The translations under genes were made by a program, and so were the position numbers. From Desulfobacterales bacterium (GTDB lineage Bacteria; Desulfobacterota; Desulfobacteria; Desulfobacterales; JAHEIW01): DNA of 34,068 bases. The stretch covers positions 6,502,500-6,536,567 of the forward strand of contig CP070746.1 in NCBI GenBank assembly GCA_020348305.1, read 5' to 3'. Below, piece after piece: positions 18,116 to 25,618 of this stretch (the first letter of the stretch is position 1; each line of letters starts with the position of its first letter). Under the pieces are notes generated by a model. That model was given only the letters and a program-made list of their open reading frames with translations, made no database searches and was not told the origin of the DNA.

Positions 18116-20545
18116 ATGATTATTACTTGCCAAGAATGTGAATCGAGTTTCAACATCGGTGACGGTCTTTTAAAAGAAACCGGTTCCAAAGTAAAATGTT
18201 CAAAATGTGGGAATGTATTTGTCGTTTATCCTGAAGCTCTCACAGATGAACCTGAATCTGATGCCGCAATTTCCGGATTGGGACAAGAGGACCAAGATCT
18301 TCAGTTTACTGAAGAGAATGAGGCCGATACAGAGGATCTCGGTTTGCCCGACCTGGATAAAATGTTTGAGGAAGAGGAGGACTCGGCGATCGAAGGGCTA
18401 GCCGAAGATGCTTCCGATGAGCTCGAGCTTGATTGGGCCGATGATCTTGAACAGGAAGATCATTCAGATGAGATGGAGGAACCCGCTGAAACGGACTTGC
18501 CCGATCTTGAAGGTATGATAGATTTCGATGAGGCCTCCTTGACCGAAGACGAATCCGATCTGACGACCGATGGGCTTGAAATGGATGTTGAACTCGCCGG
18601 GGGGGAGGTAGATACCGGAGAGTCCGGCGCGGAAATTGAGGAGACGGAAGAGTCTGATCTTCTGGATTTGGACACGATGCTGGGTCTTGACGAGGATTCG
18701 GAATCCGCAGAGGAGACCGAAATGACACCTGAGGATCTTGATCTGGAATTCGATCTAGAAACTGAATATGACGACACAGCAGAAGCCGAGCAAACGGATG
18801 AGCTTGATTTATCTGATCTGGAAGATCTAATCGATTCAGACGTGGGTCCGGAATCCGCAGAGGTGACCGAAGCGGCAGTAGAGGAGCCGAACTTTGCGCT
18901 AGATTTAGACGCTGAATCAGCCGAACCGACAGCCACGGCCGAGCAAACGGATGAGCTGGATTTGTCAGATTTAGAGGATATCATCGAATCCGGGGAGACA
19001 CTGGCAATCGATACAGCCACTGTTGAAACTGTTCAAGAGCCGGAGCCGGATATGCAACTTGATTTGGAAGTTGATGAGGATTCCCAGACTCCCGGCGCAG
19101 CGGCTATGCCGGAAGCTGCCGATGAGCTTGATTTTTCGGACCAGCACATAACGGTTGAGGAAGACGAAGAACTGGTATCCGATGCCGTAACGGATGAAAG
19201 CCCGCAGGATCTTGATCTGGAATTCGATTTAGACGCTGAATCTGTCGAACCGACTGCAGAAGGTGAAGAGCTTGAGGAGATGGATTTATCCGATTTGAAG
19301 GAAATGCTTGATTCTGAAGCGGTCACGGAATCCGCAGAGGAGACCGAAACGGTGGCCGAAGAACTGGAGCTGACGTTGGATTCAGACGCTGAATATGTTG
19401 AGCCGAATGTAGAGGCAGAAGAAGTTGAGGAGTTGGATTTGTCAGATTTGGATCAAACGGCGGATTCGATCGCGGCGCCGGAACCCGCAGAGGAAACCGA
19501 AGCAGCGGTCGAGGAACTTGATTTTGATTTAGACCTCGAAACTGAAACTGTTGTTGCAGAGCAAGCAGCTGCAGATACCCAGCCAGAGGTCGATGAAGAG
19601 GAATTCTTAGATTTAGAAACGATGCTTGATGAAAGCGATGAGTCGGCTTCGGAAGATGAAACGGTCACAGAAATCCAGGAGTTTGATTTGGATTTGGAAG
19701 GCGACCTTCAAGAACAAGATCTACTTGATGTTTCTGAATCCGTAGAAGATGATTTGGAATTTAATTTGCTCGAATCCGATGAAGCTGCTTTGCAAGAGGA
19801 TGGCGCAGAACTGGAATCGTCTGATTTCCAGTCAGCTTCAACAGGCACTGATGGAATAAGCGCTGCCGTAGATGATTTTGATATCGAAGAATTCACAGAA
19901 ACCCGAGATGTGTATGACGAAACAGACGTGATCGATGGCCTATCGGCTGAAACGTTTGAGCCGACAAAAAAACGCGGGATCGGCAGAGCGTTGACGATAT
20001 CGTCAGTGTTTTTAATTTTATTGGCCGCTGTGTTGATTCTTCCTCAAAATTTGGGTCTAAAGATTCCGTTTTTAAGTGATATCAAAATACCTTATATTAG
20101 TGACATTAAGATTCCATATCTGAGTGATAAATTCAAACCCAAACCGCAGGATCTTGCGGGCAATCTCAAGATAACACCATTAAACGCAAGTGTTAACTAT
20201 CAATTTGTCGATAATTCGAAATCTGGCAAGCTATTTGTCATAAAGGGACGTATAAAAAATGAATATGATCATCCCCGCAGTTTTATCCGAGTTACCGGCA
20301 AACTTTATCAAAAAGGCAATGTCCTTGCCAAAACGGCTACCGTTTATGGTGGTAACCTGCTTTCAGCAAGAGACCTTTCCGACTTAGACATGGCCGTTAT
20401 CAACAAGCGGTTGCAAAATAAATTCGGTAATCGGAAATCCAATCTGAAGGTCAAAACGGGAAGTGTCGTGCCGTTTATGATTGTGTTTGATAAATTACCG
20501 AATAATTTAGACGAATATACCGTTGAAGTTGCCGGGTCTTCATGA
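18116..20545 (+). CDS. zinc-ribbon (MJ0042) / acidic repeat / DUF3426 membrane protein
   Basis: Residues 1-38 form an MJ0042 zinc ribbon with two CxxC pairs (CQEC and CSKC). Residues about 45-615 are very acidic and low in complexity, built from imperfect units of about 60 residues around DELDLSDLEDLID, then ESAEETE and LDFDLDLE. One TM helix (about 626-645, ISSVFLILLAAVLIL) is followed by a threefold repeat of KIPYLSDI-like segments and a C-terminal DUF3426 domain (about 685-809). The layout puts the ribbon and acidic arm in the cytosol and DUF3426 in the periplasm. The function is unknown; such proteins recur in Desulfobacterota beside housekeeping genes. The acidic region suggests a flexible binding arm. 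Repeat number is probably variable between strains. Confidence 0.85.
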   Translation: MIITCQECESSFNIGDGLLKETGSKVKCSKCGNVFVVYPEALTDEPESDAAISGLGQEDQDLQFTEENEADTEDLGLPDLDKMFEEEEDSAIEGLAEDASDELELDWADDLEQEDHSDEMEEPAETDLPDLEGMIDFDEASLTEDESDLTTDGLEMDVELAGGEVDTGESGAEIEETEESDLLDLDTMLGLDEDSESAEETEMTPEDLDLEFDLETEYDDTAEAEQTDELDLSDLEDLIDSDVGPESAEVTEAAVEEPNFALDLDAESAEPTATAEQTDELDLSDLEDIIESGETLAIDTATVETVQEPEPDMQLDLEVDEDSQTPGAAAMPEAADELDFSDQHITVEEDEELVSDAVTDESPQDLDLEFDLDAESVEPTAEGEELEEMDLSDLKEMLDSEAVTESAEETETVAEELELTLDSDAEYVEPNVEAEEVEELDLSDLDQTADSIAAPEPAEETEAAVEELDFDLDLETETVVAEQAAADTQPEVDEEEFLDLETMLDESDESASEDETVTEIQEFDLDLEGDLQEQDLLDVSESVEDDLEFNLLESDEAALQEDGAELESSDFQSASTGTDGISAAVDDFDIEEFTETRDVYDETDVIDGLSAETFEPTKKRGIGRALTISSVFLILLAAVLILPQNLGLKIPFLSDIKIPYISDIKIPYLSDKFKPKPQDLAGNLKITPLNASVNYQFVDNSKSGKLFVIKGRIKNEYDHPRSFIRVTGKLYQKGNVLAKTATVYGGNLLSARDLSDLDMAVINKRLQNKFGNRKSNLKVKTGSVVPFMIVFDKLPNNLDEYTVEVAGSS

Positions 20546-20606
20546 TAGGGTCAAACATGCACAACGCTGTGTATGTATGCGCAATGACTTATGTCGTTTT
20601 GTATAA
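20545..20606 (-). repeat. 62-nt dispersed repeat, copy 2 (inverted)
   Basis: This is the inverted partner of 4907-4968, with 57 of 62 identical bases and no gaps. It begins at the last base of the DUF3426 stop codon. Within it CATGCACA-ACGC-TGTGTATG (20555-20574) can form an 8-bp stem with one G-T pair, so here it might serve as the 3' end of the hpt operon. Confidence 0.8.
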
Positions 20607-20662
20607 CTACTGAACCCTAACCAGTCTGATTGAAAAGTCGATTCTCATATGCTTGATACAGT

Positions 20663-20739
20663 GGCGATGTAGCTCAGTTGGTTAGAGCATGCGGCTCATA
20701 TCCGCAGTGTCCGGGGTTCAAATCCCTGCATCGCCACCA
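20663..20739 (+). tRNA. tRNA with CAT anticodon (elongator Met, possibly Ile2)
   Basis: A full cloverleaf can be drawn. The acceptor stem is GGCGATG/CATCGCC, the D arm GCTCAGTTGGTTAGAGC, the anticodon stem TGCGG/CCGCA with loop CTCATAT (anticodon CAT), the variable loop GTGTC, the T arm CGGGG-TTCAAAT-CCCTG, and ACCA is encoded. The first acceptor pair is G-C and the stem is normal, so it is not an initiator tRNA. CAT can also belong to a lysidine-modified Ile tRNA; I favour Met from the overall body. The 3' end is the likely attachment site of the integrase that follows. Confidence 0.9.
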
Positions 20740-20746
20740 GCTACAT

Positions 20747-20780
20747 AACCTACTGAAATTACAGTAGGTTTTTTATTTTT
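20747..20780 (+). terminator. rho-independent terminator after the tRNA
   Basis: A 9-bp stem AACCTACTG (20747-20755) / CAGTAGGTT (20762-20770) with a 6-nt loop is followed by a T-rich run to 20780. It ends the tRNA transcript and insulates it from the integrase gene. Confidence 0.85.
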
Positions 20781-20848
20781 GGCCCTATTATCTTAATTCC
20801 ATCTGTTACACAAACTTCTTACACAAATAACAGATGGAGTTGAGAATT

Positions 20849-22552
20849 ATGAAGCCTCCCAGACGATCCTCCTCTTACATAATTCGGAATCGATATTCAT
20901 ACTGCTTCAGACTGGTAGTTCCTAAAGATCTACAAAAATTTGTAGAAAAAAAGGAATTAAGATATACTCTTAAGACTGGTTACATAGGTCTTGCCAAATC
21001 TAAAGCTCGATTATTAGCTGGGCAGATGCAACACTTCTTTCGGGAATTGAGGAGAATCATCAAGATGGGTGAACTTACAGACGAGCAAATTCAGGAAATG
21101 ATAAAAAAGTATTTCAGAAACTATTCAAAGGGTCTTGAAATGATGAGGGCAGAAGCTGGCCCTTTTGGAAAAGGTGATACCTTTCAGACGATTAACCAAA
21201 TAACACAATCAGTCTGTAAACAGGCAAAGAAGGATTTGACGGATTGTAACTATTTTGACTATTGGGTTTTTGCCAGCCAAATACTTAAAAATGAGGGGAT
21301 AGAGGTTGAGAAAGGCTCTTTGATTCATAATAAAATATGCCGAGAACTGCTTAAAGGAATGATTAAGTTTGGTGAGATTGAAGATAGACGACATAATGGG
21401 GATTACTCAGACGACTTAAAAGCCATTTTCCCTCTAACTTCTGATAAAAAAGCAGAAATGCCTCCTTCGGAAAGCCCGAAAGATGTAATCCCAATCACTC
21501 TTAAGCAACTAATTAACAATTATTTCAGCGAGATGATCAAGTCAGTACAGTGGGCAGAATCGACCCAAAAGGAATACACGACCAGCTACAACCTTCTTAT
21601 AGATTTCTTAGGAACCGATAGGCAGGTTAACACTATTGGTGATCAAGACATGTTGACGTATAAAAGGGTATTGCTGAAACTCCCACCATTCTTTAGCACT
21701 TCTAAAAAATATAAAGGCATGACTCTAATGGATGTCCTTGAGAATGACTTCGATAAAACATTGTCAGTGAGCGCAGTCCGAAGGTATCTTATCAATACGA
21801 GTCAACTTTTTGATTATGCTGTCAGCCATAAACATATGACTGCTAACCCGGCTAAAGGTCTGCTCCCACCGAAGTCCAAACGTCCACAGGATGAGAGGGC
21901 AGCTTTCGACAAAGACGATTTGAATAAGATATTTCAATCGGAGCAATACCAAGAGGACAGCTTTGAACATTCGTATCAGTTCTGGCTTAGTCCATTAGGA
22001 GCATATACGGGAGCCAGAATCGAGGAATTATGCCAACTCCACGTAGACGATTTGAAACAAGAGGAGGGTATATGGTATTTCGATATTAATGATGACGGTG
22101 AAAAGAAGCTTAAGAACAAAGCTTCTAACCGTGTTGTTCCTTTGCACCCGGTATTAGTTGAAACATTGAACTTCCCCGGCTTTATCCAGAATCTCCGGGA
22201 GAGAGGTGAAGATCGGATCTTCCCTGAACTCAAACTCATTGGCTCTAAATATTCCCATTATGCTTCCAGATGGTTTAATGTAAAATACAAGAAGCAAATA
22301 GGATTAGTCACGACTGAAGGGCAAAAGAAGACCTACCATTCATTCCGGCATTTGGTTCAGGACTGGTTAAAACAGAAACTCTTACCTGAAGTGCTTGTTG
22401 CTGAATTGGTGGGTCATGTCGTTAAAGGAGAAACATTCGGTCGATATGGAAAACATCTCAGGGTGAAAGTCCTTTATGAGAAAGCCATTCTTGAACTGGA
22501 TTACGGCATAGACCTATCTCATCTCAAGAAAAGCAAGTTTGTTCCCAGCTAA
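20849..22552 (+). CDS. tyrosine site-specific recombinase (integrase) with DUF6538-like N-terminus
   Basis: The ATG at 20849 has GGAG ten bases upstream, while the in-frame ATG at 20834 has none, so a 567-residue product is annotated. The N-terminal 45 residues (SYCFRLVVPKDLQKFV, then LRYTLKTG) resemble the DUF6538 domain of island integrases. A SAM-like DNA-binding core lies at about 210-330. The catalytic domain has Arg390 in TGARIEEL, His497 and Arg500 in HSFRH, His523 in VGHVVKG and the nucleophile Tyr533 in FGRYGKH. All key residues are present, so it may be active. Its place right after a tRNA suggests that it integrates the island at the tRNA 3' end. Confidence 0.93.
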   Translation: MKPPRRSSSYIIRNRYSYCFRLVVPKDLQKFVEKKELRYTLKTGYIGLAKSKARLLAGQMQHFFRELRRIIKMGELTDEQIQEMIKKYFRNYSKGLEMMRAEAGPFGKGDTFQTINQITQSVCKQAKKDLTDCNYFDYWVFASQILKNEGIEVEKGSLIHNKICRELLKGMIKFGEIEDRRHNGDYSDDLKAIFPLTSDKKAEMPPSESPKDVIPITLKQLINNYFSEMIKSVQWAESTQKEYTTSYNLLIDFLGTDRQVNTIGDQDMLTYKRVLLKLPPFFSTSKKYKGMTLMDVLENDFDKTLSVSAVRRYLINTSQLFDYAVSHKHMTANPAKGLLPPKSKRPQDERAAFDKDDLNKIFQSEQYQEDSFEHSYQFWLSPLGAYTGARIEELCQLHVDDLKQEEGIWYFDINDDGEKKLKNKASNRVVPLHPVLVETLNFPGFIQNLRERGEDRIFPELKLIGSKYSHYASRWFNVKYKKQIGLVTTEGQKKTYHSFRHLVQDWLKQKLLPEVLVAELVGHVVKGETFGRYGKHLRVKVLYEKAILELDYGIDLSHLKKSKFVPS

Positions 22553-23168
22553 AATTTTTTAAAAAAATATATAGCAACTTTAGGGTACCCGGCCTTTTGA
22601 AATCTCCGATATATTTGTCTGTACGACATTCTATATAGTATGCGAACGGAGTGCGTTGAAGACCCTGCCGGGTGCGCATCCCCTCTCCGCCCCCGTGGTC
22701 GATAAAGTCATGATAAAATTTGGGTTATCGTCAGGTATTCCAATTCCAGAGTCAAAATGAATCATTAGTACAACTCTCCCCTGATACCCACTGAAGGAAT
22801 AGAAGATAAAGCCAAGTCGGAAAGCAACAATCCATCTAATACTCACCCCGAAAATGTTTTGACAATTTTGAATGAACAGTTTATCTATCTACCTATCTGA
22901 ATTTTACGATTTTGCGTGTAATCACCACTGCCGAAATCCTCAACTATGATTGACTAAACCCCATTGATTTGGGTATAAATGCATATAACCTGTTCTTAAT
23001 TCTCTTATTCCACCTGACCTGAACCACTTCTCCATTTACGGAATTGAGCTGTATTTCCCGTCTGATTCTGCGCTCCTGCGAATATTCCACCTACTGAGTT
23101 CCTTTTTTTAAAACCTTAAACAAGGGGGGGCCATTAAACTCCCGTTTAAATGAAAGGAGGCAGATGAT
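22553..23168. other. island intergenic gap, no convincing gene
   Basis: This 616-nt stretch starts very A/T-rich, passes a short GC-rich patch at about 22640-22700 and becomes A/T-rich again. Short open frames exist (for example on the minus strand at 22631-22846) but none has family-like composition or a recognised motif. A G-rich run (23124-23130) precedes the next gene. Confidence 0.45.
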
Positions 23169-23612
23169 ATGAAAAGGATATTGATAATTTTAATAATTGG
23201 TTTTGTTTTTTCTACCGTACAGGCACAAATGGATAATCCACTCAAGAAGGGGATGCCAAATACTGTAACATTGTCTACAGGGAATGTTATTTATAATTTG
23301 AATGGAGAGTGGGATGCTATTTTTGATAACGCCCATTATGGGGGAATTAGTAAGGATGTAATTAAAATAACCCAAGAAGGCAATAAATTTCTCGGTATTA
23401 GATTAATCGGAACTGTTTTCCATCGCAAAGGAAGCGAAACGATAAAAGGAGAGTTAGAAGGAGATGGATTTAAATCACTATATGGTTTTAATCTTCCTCA
23501 CGGATGGACTCTAAGTAAAGGAAAAATCAGCGATGGGGGCAAAAAGATTGTTATAGAAGAACCAATTCAGGCACATGACTATACAGCTATTATAACTTTA
23601 ACCAGAAAATAA
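23169..23612 (+). CDS. small exported protein, lipocalin-like beta fold possible
   Basis: A perfect AAAGGAGG lies eight bases before the ATG. The 147-residue product has a clear signal peptide (MKRILIILIIGFVFSTVQA, cleavage after about residue 19) and no lipobox Cys. The mature part alternates short hydrophobic and polar strands with many Gly residues (YNLNGEWDAIFDN, ITQEGNKFLGIRLIG, GSETIKGELEGDG, YTAIITLTRK), which suggests a small beta barrel that senses or binds something in the periplasm. I recall similar anonymous proteins from sulfate reducers but cannot name a family. It stands alone, with a terminator behind it. Confidence 0.75.
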   Translation: MKRILIILIIGFVFSTVQAQMDNPLKKGMPNTVTLSTGNVIYNLNGEWDAIFDNAHYGGISKDVIKITQEGNKFLGIRLIGTVFHRKGSETIKGELEGDGFKSLYGFNLPHGWTLSKGKISDGGKKIVIEEPIQAHDYTAIITLTRK

Positions 23613-23664
23613 TTTTTAAAGAACATCTTATCATCAGGATAAATTAAAAAATTTGCTTAATACT

Positions 23665-23699
23665 AAAGGGCAGAGTCAGCAATGGCTATGCCTTTTTTT
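23665..23699 (+). terminator. rho-independent terminator
   Basis: AAAGGGCA (23665-23672) can pair with TGCCTTT (23689-23695), with one bulged G and an inner AGTC/GGCT stem, and a run of seven T follows. It ends the small exported-protein gene. Confidence 0.75.
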
Positions 23700-23774
23700 G
23701 TATCGTTTTCTAAATTAAATGGTCGTATAAGGTAAATTAATGTTATAAATTCTACGGAAATCATAACATTTTTA

Positions 23775-23804
23775 TTGACAAATTATACGTTATTGATTTA
23801 CTCT
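23775..23804 (+). promoter_or_regulatory. promoter for the serine recombinase
   Basis: A consensus TTGACA (23775-23780), an 18-nt spacer and TACTCT (23799-23804) lie 29 nt before the ATG at 23833. Confidence 0.5.
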
Positions 23805-23832
23805 GGATAAAAAATACATCAGAGGTGATTCC

Positions 23833-24516
23833 ATGAAAGTCTATTCATATTTGAGAGTCTCCGGTAAAGGCCAGATTGTCGGTAATGGATTCGACCGGCA
23901 ACTTGAGACTATTCAGGCTGATTGTGCAAAAGCAGATTATGAAATCGAAAGGATTTTCAGGGAGCAGGTGTCTGGCACCAAGGATGAGACAGACAGGCCT
24001 GAATTTAAGGCTATGATATCGGCCATAATGAGAGATAGCGTAGATACTGTAATCGTTGAATCCTTGGACAGGCTTGCACGAGAGTACAGGATACAAGAGC
24101 AGCTTTTAATTTACCTTGCTTCTAAAGGGATCAACCTGATCTCGGCCAATACCGGTGAAAATGTCACTCAGGCTATCACTGAAGATCCCATGAAAAAGGC
24201 CATGGTACAAATGCAGGGCATCTTTGCCGAATTGGATAAATCCCTTACCGTGAAGAAACTCCGTAAGGCCAGAGAAAAAATAAGACAGCAAACGGGTAAA
24301 TGCGAAGGCCGAAAAAGCTACAGAGAGACTGAGGAAGGTACCAAGATTCTGAGAGAGATTAGACGACTTAGACGGAAACGTAAGGGTCGGGTGCGAAGGA
24401 AGTTCAATGAAATAGCCGAGGCATTAAATAACCAAGGGTACCGTGCAGCCAATGGGAAGCTGTTCACGGGTAACACTGTTAGGGGGATTTTTCACCGGAG
24501 CAAAAAATTACGATAG
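23833..24516 (+). CDS. serine recombinase (resolvase/invertase family)
   Basis: The 227-residue protein has a resolvase N-terminal domain. YLRVSGKGQ contains the catalytic Ser (Ser10), and QVSGTKDETDRPEF and VESLDRLAREYRIQE contain the conserved Arg pair. A long helix follows (about 125-155), then a C-terminal helix-turn-helix region (about 185-225, FNEIAEALNNQGYRAANGKL). Length and layout match small resolvases or invertases rather than the large phage integrases. It probably acts on sites near its own gene. AGAGGTG supports the start. A hairpin pair follows directly downstream and could be part of a recombination site or a transcription end. Confidence 0.92.
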   Translation: MKVYSYLRVSGKGQIVGNGFDRQLETIQADCAKADYEIERIFREQVSGTKDETDRPEFKAMISAIMRDSVDTVIVESLDRLAREYRIQEQLLIYLASKGINLISANTGENVTQAITEDPMKKAMVQMQGIFAELDKSLTVKKLRKAREKIRQQTGKCEGRKSYRETEEGTKILREIRRLRRKRKGRVRRKFNEIAEALNNQGYRAANGKLFTGNTVRGIFHRSKKLR

Positions 24517-24606
24517 CCATCGGCCATTTTTAAGGGGAGTGGGATCTGCCGAGATTAAATATTGATGCGTTTTTTATTTGCAACAACCTGATATCATTGA
24601 CTGGTG

Positions 24607-24702
24607 TTACCCACGGGCTTCGCCCGTTCTTTTTTTAAATAAATGATAATCCAAGCCCTGTATAGTGGATACAGAAAGCCGGGCGTAAGCCCGGCTGGGT
24701 AA
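24607..24702. repeat. nested inverted repeat with two GC-rich hairpins
   Basis: Outer arms TTACCC (24607-24612) and GGGTAA (24697-24702) enclose two hairpins, ACGGGC-TTC-GCCCGT (24613-24627) and AGCCGGGC-GTAA-GCCCGGCT (24677-24696). The hairpins are near inverse copies of each other, so the whole 96 nt is an imperfect inverted repeat of the REP type. It is GC-rich in an otherwise AT-rich island. Confidence 0.7.
24613..24636 (+). terminator. rho-independent terminator of the serine recombinase gene
   Basis: The stem ACGGGC/GCCCGT with a three-base loop is followed by TTCTTTTTTT. It is the left hairpin of the inverted repeat and sits about 100 nt after the recombinase stop. Confidence 0.75.
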
Positions 24703-24815
24703 TTCCGAACATGTCTATTCTGCCAGAATTGGAAGTAAAGTTAAAACTTTTCAAAAGTAACCCGAAGTTCGTATCTGTTTCAAATACACCAGTTTTCACA
24801 ACATTTATTCTATAT

Positions 24816-25275
24816 TTATTGATCGAAAAAATCTTCTAAAGAACCTGAAAAGGCCAAAGTGACAAACCGATTTTTATCATCCATATGTCCATAGGTACTC
24901 ATGAATCGTTCCCTAACAGAACTTAGGTCGACTTTTTCCTTTAAATCTCTAAGCACTGTACGACAGATAGCATAAACAAATTTTGTTACCCCCGAAGACC
25001 CAAGGGGATCTCTGTATATATCCTCGCCTTTAATCTTAAATTGCTCGTGAATCGGCTTTAAAGTTGGATACCGTGATTCCATGTAATCCTTGAAAGTATG
25101 GGCTACTATGTCTTTTGCATTTGGATTTACCTTTGAGTGCGGTTTTCAAAATAATTTCTGAAACCGTATCGGTGAGTTCCTTATCGGTTTCCTTTCTTAC
25201 CTTTTCAAGGTTGAATCGGTGTTTAATCAACAATCTGATAGTCCTGAGCCATGCTAACAAAGTTACCTTTTTCAT
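24816..25275 (-). pseudogene. unknown gene split by a frameshift (or two overlapping ORFs)
   Basis: Two minus-strand frames overlap: an upstream one starting at 25275 (79 residues) and a downstream one ending at 24816 (88 residues from ATG 25082). Upstream of ATG 25082 the second frame continues with natural-looking codons (VNPNAKDIVAHTFKDY) back to about 25130. In the same place the first frame turns into an unlikely Cys/His/Ser-rich tail. One +1 shift at the CTCAAAGGTAAAT stretch would join them into one protein of about 150 residues: a basic helical N-terminus (MKKVTLLAWLRTIRLLIKHR), then DPLGSSGVTKFVYAI and SGSLEDFFDQ. I do not recognise the family. It may be a pseudogene, a programmed shift or a sequencing error. 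AGGA before ATG 25082 leaves a separate start possible. Confidence 0.55.
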
Positions 25276-25282
25276 TTTGAAA

Positions 25283-25459
25283 TTAATGACCTCTATCCTG
25301 ATATTCAGCCTGTACCTGTTTCAGTTTGGCAAAAAATTCATCCTGTGTGAAGAATCCCTTCTCGATCAGCAACTGTACAGCAGCATCGACCAGCATTGAA
25401 TTTGCCATGAGGAGTTCTTTGAAGGATACGAGATCACTGGGATCGAGTGGCGTAGCCAT
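25283..25459 (-). CDS. 58-residue protein, first gene of a small operon
   Basis: This short gene is strongly supported by its signals: GGAGG six bases before the ATG and a near-consensus promoter 33 nt upstream. The product begins MATPLDPSDLVSFKELLM and is a helical, acidic, cytosolic protein with pattern IEKGFFTQDEFFAKLKQVQ. That C-terminal half looks like the subunit-contact helix of small helper or antitoxin-like proteins and nitrile-hydratase-type accessory motifs, but I cannot assign it. Its stop lies seven bases before the start of the frameshifted gene, so they form one operon. It is divergent from the RecB-like nuclease gene. Confidence 0.75.
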   Translation of the reverse strand: MATPLDPSDLVSFKELLMANSMLVDAAVQLLIEKGFFTQDEFFAKLKQVQAEYQDRGH

Positions 25460-25491
25460 GAGGTGCCTCCATCGAGTTTGAAAATGCTGGC

Positions 25492-25520
25492 ATTATAATA
25501 AAGGGAAATAGGAAGGTCAA
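25492..25520 (-). promoter_or_regulatory. strong sigma70-type promoter for the small operon
   Basis: On the minus strand TTGACC (25520-25515), a 17-nt spacer and a perfect TATAAT (25497-25492) lie upstream of the 58-residue gene. This is the best promoter in the island and suggests that the operon is, or was, well expressed. Confidence 0.75.
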
Positions 25521-25618
25521 AGAAATAAAACGGCAGGATTCTGGGAAAATCCTTCATAAAGGCTACCCCAGTATCACAAATCGTTTGAGATCTAAGAACA
25601 AAATGGAGGGGCAACAAA

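Noticed and set aside
18306..19896. Long minus-strand Ser-rich frames opposite the acidic repeat gene
   Set aside because: They are the antisense of Asp/Glu-rich codons, which yields Ser-rich frames. No start signals and no family resemblance.
18116..20545. CRISPR-like or tandem DNA repeat in the acidic region
   Set aside because: The periodicity is at protein level with diverged codons; there are no identical direct repeats with spacers. No CRISPR array was seen anywhere in the window.
22631..22846. 71-codon minus-strand frame in the island gap
   Set aside because: A weak GGTGAG-like site is present, but composition is not protein-like and no motif is recognised.
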